64,000 bases of DNA, taken from the NCBI RefSeq assembly GCF_023343835.1, contig NC_064433.1:68532032-68596031 (forward strand), in the 5' to 3' direction. Below the pieces are notes generated by a model, which ran no database searches, was not told the origin of the DNA, and worked only from the letters and a program-made list of their open reading frames with translations. Positions 26,594-39,800 of this stretch are shown here, piece after piece. The stretch is from Lagopus muta (lineage: Eukaryota; Chordata; Aves; Galliformes; Phasianidae). The position numbers and the translations under genes are program-made. Position 1 is the stretch's first letter. Every line of letters begins with the position of its first letter.

Positions 26594-28799
26594 GTACCTC
26601 TTGAAATAGTTGTTTCTTTTACCAAAGCATCTTATTTTCTACTTTTGCTTTTCAATACTAGGAAGGCTGGTCTCCCAATATAGAGCTCAAGAAAAAAAGG
26701 TAGCAATTTCTGTGATAAGAGATAGATTTCAGTGTAGGAGGAGACATCACAGCATTGTGTTTCTTGTAATTGCTCTTTTTCTGCAGGATTTTTTTTTTTT
26801 TTTTTTCAACAGAATTTGCATGGCTTTTCCAGCAGTATGAAATTCAAACCTGTTTCTGCTAAAATAAATGTCTGAATACACTCCAAATAGGAACACAGAA
26901 CATTTTTAATGTTAACAGAATGATTGCGGCAACAATTAAAAAGATGAAGAGCAAAGCTGTCATGGTGTAATCTGGTTACGGTGCTTGGTTTCCTGTTGTA
27001 GGTCCAGTATATGTTTGTTTTGCACATAACTACTAAAGCAATATGCAATTCTTAACGTTATTTGTAGTTAAGAGCAGAAGAGCTGCACCTGCAAGAGCAC
27101 CAATGGAAGCAGCGCTGCCTGTAGAAAAGTTTTCTGCAGGATATCCCTTCCTTCTCCCTCCCTGCTTTACACACACAGTGAGACCTGGAGAAGTTGAGGT
27201 GAGTTGGTGTGGACAGAAGAATCCAATTCAGCAGAGGGCAGGTACTTTCTCTTTTCTGGCTACCTGAGCTGCATCATTCAGCTCTACAGAGCAAAAAGCT
27301 TTGATTCCGGTGATGGGACTGTGACTGGCTTATTGCCTTTAAATTATCTCATGGCTGTATTGGGTTGCTGGGGCATAAAGTTTGCTTTGGTTGCAATAGG
27401 AGCTTTGTGCATGTATCTGTGACAGCACATGACCCCTGCTGAGGAGCAGTTCTTGAGTGCAGAAGAAGAAAAGCTGTGCTTGCCTGGTGCCATCTGGCTG
27501 AGGTATCCCACTTGCTATGGATTGGTTTGAACAATCATTTATAAAGCATGGAAATTTCTGTTTTGAGCAGTTATGATGGCCAACTGGATGTTGCTCTCTG
27601 TTCTGTGTTATTCGTCATTATTTGTTCACTTGTTTGTGTTTGTGCATGTTTGTATTGTGGATCCACTGCATGCTCATTTTTTCATGACATATGCATGCTT
27701 TTTGCAGCTGCCCTGTGCTTTTCAGGTGTGCACTTTAATATTGGACGAGAGGCAGAAAGGAAGTAATCATTTAGAATGAATAATTCAACAATAGGTATCA
27801 CATGCACTCAGTGTAATGGAGAATCCTGCTGTGCTGTGTCAATGTTCTTGCGTCCACTATAATCTTAGAGTACTTCTAAATAAAAAATGGGAAGCTGGCA
27901 ACATACAAAAATAACCTTCACTTCTTCATCTCTCCTACCACCATGGGCTTTCTGTGCCCACAGATCAGTAGTGACAAGGAATTAGCAGGTGATGCTAAGA
28001 CCAGAATTTGCTCAACGATTTCCATGCCTTGGTTTGCTTACGCAGCCACCACAGAGTCCTATTGGCATCAGCAGCTAGTGTGCAGCAGCTGCATAATCAG
28101 GAGTTTATTGAAGAGCTGGGGAGGAAGAAGGACATGTTTGTCCCCTGCGTTCCCAGACATAGAGGATGAAACAATTGGAAAAAGCATTGTGTGATTCTGA
28201 TTTGCAGCTGTTGGTTCCTCTTCTCTGTAAGTCTGATGTGAATGCAGTGCTAGAAATACTGATGATGGTATGTGTCTTTTGGGAGCCCAGCCTCACACGT
28301 TCTCCAGCTGTTCTGCTTATGCTCCTCTGTTTGGCCTCCTGTGCAGTTTCAGATGATGCAACCAAGACAGAGACTCTTGCTTATACTTCACAAGTCATCT
28401 TGCCTTGTTATAAAATCATACCTAAAGGGGTATTTTGGTGCAAATCAAGATATTTCCTTGCAGAAATGTACACTTAAGTGAGCTGAACACCCCTGCCAAA
28501 CTCCAGCTAGATCAATGCTAGTGACATGAATGAGCTCATCTTCCAATATACTGACCAAAAAAGAAATAAGAGTGGGAATCACCCAAGTGATTCAGTCCAT
28601 CCTAAGGGAGATGAACAGCCCTCTGGAAATTTTTCTCTCAGTGTGTCAGGGAGGATGTCTAAATAACTGGCTTGGGGTATATGCTCGAGTTTCAGATGCC
28701 TAAGCTGACTGAGGTTAATTCTTCTCTTTCTCACCACTCTAAATTTGAATAAATTGATCAATCAGGTATTAGATGTTTTCATTTTTGCTACAATCCATC

Positions 28800-31700
28800 G
28801 TTATCTGAAATCTCCTCGCAAGAATTTACAGACTGGAATCAAATTAACTTTCAGTGCTCTTTTTATCCTTCAGCTTTTTAAAGTTCTTACAGTTTAACAG
28901 ACTTTCCAAAACTCAGACCAGCCCACAGCTCTTTTCCAAATGATCTCCCACCTGCTATTAGCTTGTTTTTTGCTACAGGTGGTGAAGGCGATGTTTTCCC
29001 TCCAGCACTCTCACCGCCGCTAGTGAGATAACAGCTCCCTACCTTTAATTGGCATTTCCATCTTTATATACTTAATAATTTATTTAGCTCGCTTAGTCAT
29101 GATGTGCTGCAGGAAGCTCATGATGGCTAATTACCTATTGTATTCCTGGATATTTTAAATGTAATCAGCAATGCCTGCAGCATAACAGTTAAGAATAGGT
29201 TGTGCTTTTTCCCTGACTCTTATATATCCTCCATCTGCTACGTAATGCAAAATGTGCATCTTGGTGCAGTGAGGCAAGATCCTCACATAGCCTCCAGTAA
29301 GGCAGGAGCCTCCTCTGTCAGCCTCCAAGAACCTTGCCCTAGCATGAGGTTTATATGTGCAGATCCACTCACTGTGCTGCCATGTGGTTTCCACGAAACC
29401 CAATTGGAAAAACTGGTATTCACCTATGTTGTGTGTGGAGCAGGCTGAACTTGGGATAGCTGGAGCCAGAATCTATAGACATCTACGTACCTCCACAGTC
29501 CTAGGATTTAGTGCCTGCTGGTTATAAAGAATGGGTGATCCCTGGAAACCGCGATATTAGTTCGGGAGAGAAGGGCAGGGTCAGATTCTTGCCCTTGTCA
29601 AATACATCCTCCAGTGGGGCTTTCAGTAGCCAGATGAGCTTTTCTGCCTCATCTGTCACACTAAAATAAAGTACCGTAAGCACTGTGAGGATAAATACAT
29701 CTCAGAGCATTAAGAATTCATTTCCTTTCATAGCATACAGAACAGTGTGTAACTCCAGTTATGGCTAATGGTCATGAGAACTGACTTCAAAAAAGATAAG
29801 GAAACACTAGCAAATTCCTTAATTTATCACTAATTTTGTTATCTAAAATCTTATCTAAGCTTCCCAGACCATGTTTGAAGTAATCTAAATGGGAGAAAGG
29901 GACAAAGGAAATAAGGCAGGGATTGCCCATGTAATCACTGGAAGATCAGGTCTTGTAATGGGAATTGGATTATTCGTCACTACCCTAATTGCTTAACAAG
30001 CTCTTTTGCTATTATTGTGCTTCTCTGTAAATCTTCCCTTACAGCTAGCATTATTTTGTGGATTACAGGTTAAGTATAGTTGTGTTACTGCTTCAGGTAT
30101 TCTCACTCTTTAAGTTCCTTTTACTTTACGTACTCCCAGGGAAAAGAGGCAACCTAAGCAACAGTCGGCAAATACTGAACCAAATTTATTTTTGGTTTCA
30201 GTAGCACCATAGCCTGGTTGTATTTTTGACACATTCACAAAAAAATTCATTGCCATTTTTATCTTATTTTAGTTGCACAAATGGTGGGGCTCTTTTAGCA
30301 GGGACACCCTTCTTGCTCTGAGCTTTCAGAGGCTTCATGAAAGAGTAAAATAGAAAAAAGAGGAAAAAAGTCAGTCCCCATCCATTCGTGTAATTTTCTT
30401 AGATGTCTAAAAAATGTAAGTTAAGTGAGCATTTCTGTAGATTATCTCAGTTATTAACTTCAGCAGCGTAAGAGAAGTTTGAGAGTTTTTTAGTGATTAC
30501 AGAGGATGAATTCTGGCCATTTTCAATCAGAATTTCTTCAGAATATTTCAAGTGAAACTGTGATCAAGATGAGCTGTTTGTATAACTATGATAAAAGGTT
30601 CTGTGCTCAGAGCTTCAGTGACTCATCAGTTTCAAGAGATGAGAAGTTGAGAATGAGAAGTAGAAAATAACGTGCCACCCTCATCTGCGTGACTGATTAA
30701 AATCTGTATCACTAATCAAGCTAGAATATAGTTAATGACTTTAATTAATTTACTGTAATTTTTGATGAAACTCATTGCAATTACTGGCCCACATGCTGCT
30801 ACATGATAGTAATGATTGTCGACAGGAAGAAGGCAGGCTTTTCAGTGCGTTTCAGCTCTCCTGGCAGCATCACTTTAGTGACTGAAAGAAATTGCTCTAA
30901 TGCAGGGCTCGCCTCAGCGGTGTGATTAGCTCCTCTTAGCACACAGAATCTCCCTTAGCCATGAAGGCTCCTTCATGCATAATCTAATCAACTTTGTGCC
31001 ACAGCACCAGTCATTCAGAAAGAAAAACTGTAGGCAGCACTTTTGCCCTTTAAATCCAAGCCCATCAGTCTCTGCTCTGCCAGGTGATTGCATGACCCTC
31101 AGAGCAAACCCCTTATCATCGCTGCTAATAACAGCTGCTGTAAATGGTCATATCTCCACCATCCTTACATCTGTGAAGCTATTTGGAGCATAAGGGTACC
31201 AATACACACAAACAAAAGGAAACAGATCACCCTATTGGGTAGTAAAGAGAGGTGGTTTGAGTGTTCCGCAGCTTCTTGGCTTCCTGTTGTTTAAGATGGG
31301 TACCCATTTTCCACCATTTATTCCTTTGATGCTGCTCTGTGGAAGCAGCATGTTGCTATGCTGATTAGCCTGTCTTCTGCAGTGTTTAAAGTCATGTACC
31401 ACAGGTTTGCCTCCTTGTTCAGTCTGGGATCAATTTATTACCTGCTGCTGGACTAACATTATTGATATTTTTAATTGCTTGAGCTATATTTGTCATACTC
31501 CTGCTGTTAATGTTTTAAACCAGGTTCATCTCCTTATCATTTCTGACTTCCTAGGAACTTCTTATGGCAAACTTTAAAGTCTTTCCAGAGGCATTTTTTT
31601 TTTTCTGCAGTACATAGATTTTCTTAATAATTGCAGTTGTAGATATCTGTGTACATGTATCCGTAGAATCACAGAGTCACCAAGCTTGGAAAAGTCCTAC

Positions 31701-32750
31701 AAGATCATCCAGTCCAACCCTCCCTCTAACACCAAAAGTTCTCACTAAATGATAACATTGTTCATTTAACTTCTCCAAAACCTTTTAAATTCTTGAAAAT
31801 AGTTTGCTGATAGACACAGATGTTCTCTCATGGCTTAATGGACATTAAAATGACTAACATTTCTCAAATTTCAAGGCTTTTTCATCTGTTTTGCTTTTGA
31901 GACTAGAAAAACCATTTTTCTGATATTTTCCTAATGATGAACATGCTGACTGTGTCTAATTGCTGGCTTTTTATTGAACTGTGTGGTGAAAGATCAATAT
32001 AAAACCAAGGTCATACAAACATGCTTTATCACCTTTCTGATGGAATGCCTAATTCTTGCTGTCGTTATCTGCATCATGAACTAATCAGCAACAGTGATAA
32101 TAGAAGTAATGATGCTGCAGATCCTTGACCTCAGCTTTCAATGCAAATAACTGCCTGACACTGTTACCATTTATGGTCACATTCAGCATTATTACATAAG
32201 ATTTTGATGATTTAATTATTGTTTGGCATTCAATGGCACGCCATTACTTCATGTAGAAATGTTAACACACTCTCAAAGATCTTCTGCAGCCCTATATAAG
32301 GATTATTACATATAGCTTTCGTTTAATAATAATTCTGAGAACGATAAGCTGCTCTGTACATGACCTATGTTGTTCCTACATGAGTTATGAAGTAAGCTAT
32401 CTGTTTCTTGATAACCAAAATCTATGTTTGTGGTGACTTTCCAAGACACTGAAAGCAATGAGATTTTCATTTAGTTTCTATGCTTTTGAGCATCCGGCTC
32501 CTAGAAGGAGGTAATGGGTAGGAGAACAAACTACTCGACGAATTATCATGCCTTTAAAATTAAGCAGCTTTTGTTGTGACAGAAATGATGGGATTTGTTG
32601 ATAAAACTTGTGATATTGTGCTCATTCCTGTGTATGACACCGTAGTGTTGTGACATTATGCAGTAAAATTGCAGGCTTAGTTGATTTCTTCTGATTTTGT
32701 AAGGACTTTATGCTGTTATCTGGTAATTCAGCAACGTATCTCTGGATTTG
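28800..32750. promoter_or_regulatory. Candidate conserved non-coding / enhancer cluster
   Basis: This is a 4-kb interval with only one 90-bp CR1 tip. It is rich in homeodomain-type TAATTA/TAATTG cores (29055-29140, 30730-30760, 32215). A perfect octamer ATGCAAAT occurs at 32141-32148, and a nuclear-receptor-like TGACCTCA near 32126. Texture and repeat depletion resemble developmental enhancers, but conservation cannot be judged from one genome. This is inference. Confidence 0.3.
31664..31755 (-). mobile_element. CR1 LINE, short 3' tip
   Basis: About 90 bases of antisense CR1 3' end are present (AGAATCACAGAGTCACCAAG, then AGATCATCCAGTCCAACCCT). It is an extremely 5'-truncated insertion. Confidence 0.85.
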
Positions 32751-32799
32751 TTACAGTGCAGGTGAACAAAGGATCTGGCTCAAGACAATGCTCCTGGCA

Positions 32800-35260
32800 T
32801 GACTGCTGCAGATGGAACTTACCTGTCTGCAACGGGTAAAAGGATCTGGCAGGCATCATTGAAAGGTCTTTAAACTAGGTAAGAAGGGGGAAGGGGACAA
32901 AATGAGGGCTGCTGGGGTTGAGCGGGTAGTTCGAGGCTCAAAACAGAGCTTGATGGGTGATGAGGGTGGAGTTTGAAGGGATGGAGAGTGGCAGGGGGAT
33001 GCTGCTTCCCTAAAGTGTCTGTACACTAATGCGCACAGTATGGGAAATAAACAGGAAGAATTGGAGCGCTGCATGCAGTCACATGGCTATGATCTCATTG
33101 CAATCACGGTGACTTGGTGGGACAGCTCTCAAGACTGGAATGTTGTCATGGAGGGCTATGTGCTTTTTAGGAAAGATTGGCTGGCGAGGCGGGGTGGTGG
33201 AGTTGCTCTTTATGTGAGAGAGCAGCTAGAATGTATTGAACTCCACCTGGGGGAGAGTGATGTAGCAGTGGAGAGCTTGTGGGTAAGAATCAAGGGGAGG
33301 GTTGGTAAGGGTGACACTGTTGTGGGGGTGTACTACAGGGCCCTTGCTCAGGAGGAGGAGGTTGATGATGCCTTCCACAAGCAACTGGAAGTAGCATCAT
33401 GATCCCAGGCGCTGGTGCTTATGGGGGACTTCACTTATCCAGATATTTGCTGGATAAGCAACATGGCCAGGCATGTGAGGTCCAGATGGTTCCTGCAATG
33501 TGTTGAAGACAATTTTCTGATGCAGGTGGTGGAGGAACCGATGAGGGGAGGGGTGTTGCTGGACCTTATTCTCACTAATAAGGAAGAGCTTGTCAAGAAA
33601 GTAAAGGTCAGGGGCAGCTTGGGTTGTAGTGACCACGAGAGGGTGGAGTTCAAGATTTTGAGTGGAAGAAGCAAAGCGAAAAGTAGGATTGCTATCCTGA
33701 CTTTAGGAGAGCCATCTTTGATCTCTTCTGGGACCTACTTGGAGCTATCCCGTGGGCTAGGGTGTTAGAAGGGAAGGGGTCCTGTGAGAGCTGGTCGGCA
33801 TTTAAACAGCTCTTTTTCCAAGCTCAGGATAAGTGCATCCCTGTGAACAAGAAATCAGAAGGAGACCTGTGTGGATGAGCAAGGAGCTCGTGCGCAAACT
33901 CAAAGGAAAGAAGAAGGTCCATGAAATGTGGAAAAAGGAACTGACCACTTGGGAACAATATAGAAATGTTGTCAGGGCCTGCAGGGATGAGACGAGGAAG
34001 GCTAAAGCCCTCCTGGAATTGAATCTGGCAAAGGTGATAAAGGATAATTAAAAAGGCTTTTTTAAGTATGTTAACGGTAAAAGGAAGACTAGGGAGAATG
34101 TGGCTCCCCTACTAAGTGAGGGGGGTGTTCTGGTAACGGGGGATGCTGAGAAGGTGGAGATACTGAATGCCTTCTTTGCTTCTGTCTTCAGTGAAAAAGC
34201 TCTCCCTTGGGAATCCCAGACCCTGGAGGTTAATGAGAGGGTCTGAGGAATGGAAGACTTCCCTTCAGTCAGGGAAGAGGCGCTCTGAGAGCGCCCAGGC
34301 AACACCAATGTTCATAAATCCATGGGACCCAATGGGATGCATCCACAGGAGCTGAGGGAGCTGGCAGAGGTGGTTGCTGAGCCACTCTCTTTCATCTTTG
34401 AGAGGTCTTGGAGAACGGGGGAGGTGCCTGAAGACTGGAGGATAGCCAGTGTCACTCCAATCTTCAAAAAGGGCAAGAAGGAAGATCCAGGCAATTACAG
34501 GCCAGTCAGCCTCACCTCTGTCCCTGGAAAGGTGATGGAACAGCTGGTGCTGGATGTCATCTCCAGACAACTGGAAGAAAAGGAGTTTATCAGGAGTAGT
34601 CAGCATGGGTTCACCAGGGGGAGGTCGTGCTTGACCAACCTGGTGGCCTTCTACGATGCTGTCACTGGCTGGGTGGATGGGGGGAGAGCAGTGGATGTAG
34701 TCTACCTTGATTTCAGCAAGGCATTTGATACTGTCTCCCACGACATCCTTATAACAAAGCTGAGGAAGCGTGGGATAGATGAGTGGACAGTGAGGTGGGT
34801 TGAGAACTGAAGAAAGAGTCCAGCGGAGGGCTACGAAGATGGTGAAGGGCCTGGAGCATCTCCCCCATGAAGAAAGGCTGAGTGAACTGGGTCTGTTCAG
34901 CCTTGAGAAAAGAAGACTGAGAGGGGACCTGATCCAGGTCTATAAATATCTAAGGTGTGGGGGGCAGAATGGTGAGGCCAGTTTTCAGCAGTGTGTGGAG
35001 ACAGGACAAGGGGGAACAGCCAGAAACTGCAGCATAGGAAGTTCTGCACAAATGTGCGCAAGAACTTCTTTACAGTGAGGTGACGGAGCACTGGAACAGG
35101 CTGCCCAGGGAGGTGGTGGAGTCTCCTTCTCTGGAGATGTTCAAGACCTGCCTGGACACCTACTTCTGCAACCTGGGGTAGGGAACCTGCTTTGGCAGGG
35201 GAGTTGGACTCGATGATCTCTGGAGGTCCCAACCCCTACGATTCTGTGATTCTGTGAATC
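32800..35260 (+). mobile_element. CR1 LINE, longest copy, with internal deletion of reverse transcriptase
   Basis: This 2.5-kb copy holds inter-ORF sequence, most of the ORF2 endonuclease and the first half of the reverse transcriptase, then jumps to the ORF2 C-terminus and a complete 3' end. The endonuclease frame (33040-33402) is intact for 120 codons, then meets TGA at 33400, probably CGA decayed at a CpG. The motif normally ITETWWD reads ITVTWWD, and MGDFNYPD reads MGDFTYPD, so two catalytic positions are changed. The SDHE motif survives. The reverse transcriptase frame (34322-34810) has FKKGKKEDPGNYRPVSLTS and VVYLDFSKAFDTVSH. It ends near 34807, where the text joins [17 protein letters not shown] in another frame; the YADD core is missing. 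The 3' terminus is GATTCTGTGATTCTGTGA (35240-35257). It cannot be autonomous. Confidence 0.95.
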
Positions 35261-35483
35261 TACTCAAAATATAAGAGAAAAATTGAAAATGGAAGTTGTT
35301 CAGGACCAGTTTTCAGTATTTTACTTTCATTTCTCAGTGTGTAGAGTTTATTTAGCAATTTCTTCAGATAATCATCTAACTACTCACTTTTCTACTAATT
35401 GCTGTTTTCTGACAATTTGTCACCGCATTTAAGTTAGTTAAATGACTTCAGTGGATTGTTTAAAAGAAAAGACTTTCATGAAG

Positions 35484-35533
35484 TTGATAAATACAGCAGT
35501 CTGTATTGATAAATACAGTATTGATAAATACAG
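35484..35533. repeat. 15-bp tandem repeat
   Basis: TATTGATAAATACAG occurs twice in perfect tandem (35504-35533). A partial third copy lies at 35484-35496. Confidence 0.8.
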
Positions 35534-36310
35534 TGTTTGATGGGTAGGTGAGAAATAAGTATGTAGACAGTATTGATCATCCCATATCCACTGAATCTGT
35601 ATGTGACAAGAACATACAGAGATAAATGTTGCAATATTGGGTTTGACTTAACAAAAGGAAAAGGAGGATAGGTATGAAACAAAGCACATGTATCATTTAT
35701 GCAACAACAAAAGAGGCAGTGTCTACCAGCATATACAAAGGATTGCCTGGATTTAGACTGAAGTGGGCAGAAACCTTACATGCTGTCTTTACTTCTCATT
35801 AGCAGCAAATTTCAAAAAACAGGAAAGAAAGCACACAGTAACTTATTTATCTTGAATTGTTTAAAGCAAAATGATGAAATTCAAAACTTTCAAGTTGTTT
35901 GCATGGGGCAAGTAGGCAGGAATCAGAGCATTAATGACTCTGGGGTGCTCGGTTCCAAGTCTGTTGTCCATTTGTGCTCTTGGTTTCCTTCCCTGACATC
36001 AAGTAGGAGCCCAGGCAGAATGGATTTGCAATGCAAAATCAGTTTTATCCTCTGGCTCTTCCAGGACCAGAAAGTGATTCACCTAGCTTTGTTTTTAAGC
36101 AATTTCTGCTTTTTACATTATGCAGTTCTTAGCAAACATACAAGAATATTTAGACAAAATCTGTTTAACAATATCTTTATTCTAAATGAATAAATTATGA
36201 AGGGAATGGTAGATGTTACCAGATACATTTAACATTTGTTACTAGGCAGATATTCCAGGACTTTAACTCCTAGGTAGCTCTCTCACAAAAGCTCTAACAG
36301 ATTATTTCAT

Positions 36311-36364
36311 TTTCTTTCTTTCTTTCTTTTCTTTCTTTAAAAAACAAAAACAACAAAAAAAAAC
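36311..36364. repeat. (CTTT)n followed by A-rich tract
   Basis: About 28 bases of CTTT-type repeat pass directly into an A-rich run containing AAACAAAAACAACAAA. Confidence 0.8.
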
Positions 36365-38301
36365 TATTGGTGCTCTAGTTTGCCATACTTAATCTTGAAC
36401 ACAATACCACAGTCTAGCTAGGGAGTTGTAAATAAAGTCTGCCTTGAATTTGGCAGATTTTGTTCAGTTTGTTGCTGTAAGTATCTTCTATGGCAGCAGC
36501 CTCTGCCCAGGATCCTCCCACTGCCCCAGCACTGAGTATTTTTGCTGTACTGTCATGTGCCATGGTCACACTGCACAGCTGCCTCTCTTCAGAGTCAGTG
36601 TCCCTAGCAAGGTGACAGCAGTAAGGCTGTCTCTGCAGCTCTTGGAAATTACTGAATCAGAGGACCTACCAAATGTGGATAGTGTTTCAAAAGGTAGTAA
36701 GAAAGGAATTATTTCACGTAGTCTTTTTAGCCACCAGCAAAGTGGCTGTGGCTTTTTTTTGCACAGCTACTGTGGATGTGCTCAGTTACCTGCTAGATTT
36801 TGTATTCAGCCAATATGTTTTTGTTTTCTTCCCTCTCTGTAAGATGTTTGGTAGCCACTGGAAGAGGTGTGAAGTACTGGTGTGCTAAAAAAATATTCCA
36901 CTTTTTGTCTTAAAGACAATGCATCTCAGAGGAACTTGCAGCCAAAGCAGGCTGCAACATTTCATGTAGGGAAGTTAAAACAGACTTCCTTTTGTCTAAC
37001 CCATTCCAACTGCATAAATGAACTAATCACAAGCTCACCCTGCTGGGCTGATAGCTTTTCTGATCCAGGGCAAGCAGCAATTTCTGAAACTGTGACTCAT
37101 GTGGCATAACATATATGGTCACATACAGAGTAGACATAACCCTGAAGACAGAGGCAGCAGTTCACCTTCATGACAGCATCCCTGCACTATGCATCCTTGA
37201 TGGATGTGGGGAGGAGTTTCACATCACCAGAACAAGGCAATCACATTCATCTGTTCAACAGCTACAACACAGCCACAGAAAATTTGGAAAACACTGCTAG
37301 GCTGCCCCTGTGCACAGTGCTTTTGTGTGGTCACCCTGACCTTTTTTATTCATTACTGACTATGAATATTCCTGGAGTAGCAAGACCATTTTTTGCTTTG
37401 GTCTGGATGTTGATTCTTCAACTTAGAATATTTCCTTGTATTGCTCCCTGGCTTGCACTTAGCTGAGCAGCAGTAAGGATTTCCACGCTGTTTGTTGCTG
37501 CTTGATATCCAGCTGTTAAAAAGCCTTCTTGATCTGCTCCACCTGCAGATTCTCACATGGACCAATAAGCGTGGAAGGACACAGCTCACACACTTCAGCA
37601 AGGACCTGGAGGAGCCACCACAATGGCTTAAGCTCAGCCACTTGCAGGCTGCTTTTTTGAGTCTGTGACGGTGTTTGGGCTGTGGGAGGTACATCCAACA
37701 GGACCTGGACTCAGACCACAAAGGCCTTAGGACAGCCCTCAGATGGTTTCCATACTAAGGAAGAAATCAACGTTAGTTGGGCTACACAAATCTATACACT
37801 ACATGGTGAAGAAATGTTATTCTAAATCACGCTTGATGTTTCTGAGATTAATGATTTTTTTTCCCTGTCCTTACACAACACTGCAAGCCCTCTACACATC
37901 AGTCAGCAGCTTGTATAATGGATTCCAGACTTCTTTAGCTATACTAATATTATGACTATACATGGCCCTCCTTGTCTCAAGTAAATAACGGAGCAGTCTG
38001 CTACAACAAGATTTACACACCTCGGGGATGGTTCCACCCACCATATCCTATTGGCTTGCTTTATCTTTTCTCTCTGACATCTCTGTCTCAGTTACTCGTT
38101 TCATAGCCAATTCACAGTATGTAAACTAAACATTAAATGAAATGATAAGAGAATGAGCATTACATGAATTTTTAAATCCAAGGAGACCCCACACTGCTTT
38201 ACAAGCCGTGTGTTAATCCTGATGCTGTTCTTGGGATATTTGCTTACGCTGTCAGTAAGGACAGGAAGGAGAAAAAGTCTGCAGTGTTGCTTTGATTCTT
38301 C

Positions 38302-38470
38302 ATAGAATGATAGAATCATTTGAGTTGGAAGGGACCATTAAAGGTTATATAGTCTAACTTCCCTGCAATGAACAGGGATATCTGCAGCTCTATCAGGTTG
38401 CTCAGAGCCCCATCCAGCCTGACCTTGAATGTCTCCAGGGACAGAGATCAACCACCTCTCTGGGCAGAAT
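38302..38470 (-). mobile_element. CR1 LINE, 3' end fragment
   Basis: The antisense CR1 3' end starts CATAGAATGATAGAATCATT and continues with GAGTTGGAAGGGACCATTAA and CTTGAATGTCTCCAGGGACA. It is truncated after CTCTGGGCAG. Confidence 0.9.
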
Positions 38471-39721
38471 GATATGCAAGATATGCAAGAATCACATTCC
38501 TGTTATCACACAGTACTATCTTCTAGAATGAAGATGTTTTTTAATTGTATTATGAAAAGTGTAGGACAGGAAACTAAAACTTTGGCATCTTTTGTCATCA
38601 TGAAACCCTGTGGAGTTTTTTGGAAAACACTTTTAACAGTATGCAAATTTTACATCCTGGGATATATGCATATCTCACAGGACTAAAAAAATCTGTTTTG
38701 CATTTTCATATAGTATTTTATTATTTTTGAGCAGAAAGAAAGCTCATTTATAAATTGGAGCTGTTCTTACGGTATGACACCAACTATATATATGTGAGTG
38801 TATTTGTGAGGTGTTAAAAAAGAATGTTTATTTTCTCAGTGGAGGAAAAAGCAGGGATAATTTTGATGCTTTAAGTTGATTTCATAAAGTAAAATCTTGC
38901 TGTTATCAGAGCAGATCAAGAGGTTGATGTCATCATCAGGAATAATGGAAATTCAACTATAAAATACAGAACTAAAGAGGCTAATAACTTGGCAGTCTTA
39001 AAAGAAGTGATGGAAATGATAAATCCAGTAACTCCGTTACACTCCTTCACTGACAGAATGATTAAACTGTGAGAAGACAGTACTGAGATCATTTATCAAA
39101 CACAGGCTGCAGCAGAAACAGACTTTGAAACTAAGTCTAATTCATATATTGCAAAATTTCCATATTTTCATGTATATAACCTGCAGATTATCTAATGGGG
39201 AAATAAATAGCCAGGCAACCTACACTTATTTCCCACTGTCTTAGCATGTGCTGTAGTAGACAAGACTTAACTTTTTCTGAAAGAGCTCCCTATTTAAAAA
39301 CCTCTTGCACACACTGATCACCTTGCCTGTGATCGTCGCTGCCTACTGCACTTTCCTCTGTATTTTCCCGTGTTAAGTGCAGACTGAGACATCTATGAAT
39401 TTAGTTTCAAGGGCTGCGAGCTTTCAAAAGTTGCAGGTTATAAGCTTGAAAATATGGTATCTTCTGCTGTGTCCTGAAACACAAGGGATAAGTACAGATT
39501 TGCTAAGGAAACAGCTACTTATTTATTTCATTGAGCAATGAAAGGAACTAGAAAAAGTAAATGATTTTATGGGAACTAATAGGAGTATAGACAGACAGTG
39601 CAGTGGGGAAGGGGTTAGGGTTAGTACAGTGATGTATCAATGCTCATCTCCTGCAAACACAGGAAAAAAGAGCATGTGATATGCTCACCTGATCCTAACA
39701 TACATTCTCCGCTTAATGCTT

Positions 39722-39735
39722 AAAAAAAAAAAAAA

Positions 39736-39789
<54 letters not shown>

Positions 39790-39800
39790 ATAAAAGCAAA
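39722..39800. repeat. A-rich tandem repeat with GC every 10-11 bases
   Basis: A run of about 22 A is followed by repeated units of GC plus eight to ten A (39743-39790). It looks like an expanded poly(A) tract with interspersed GC. Confidence 0.85.

Noticed and set aside
33040..34810. Long open frames resembling endonuclease and reverse transcriptase as possible host genes
   Set aside because: They are the ORF2 remnant of the CR1 element at 32800-35260, with stops, frameshifts and a deletion.
39612..39624. GGTTAGGGTTAG, telomere-like
   Set aside because: Only two units; too short to be an interstitial telomeric array.
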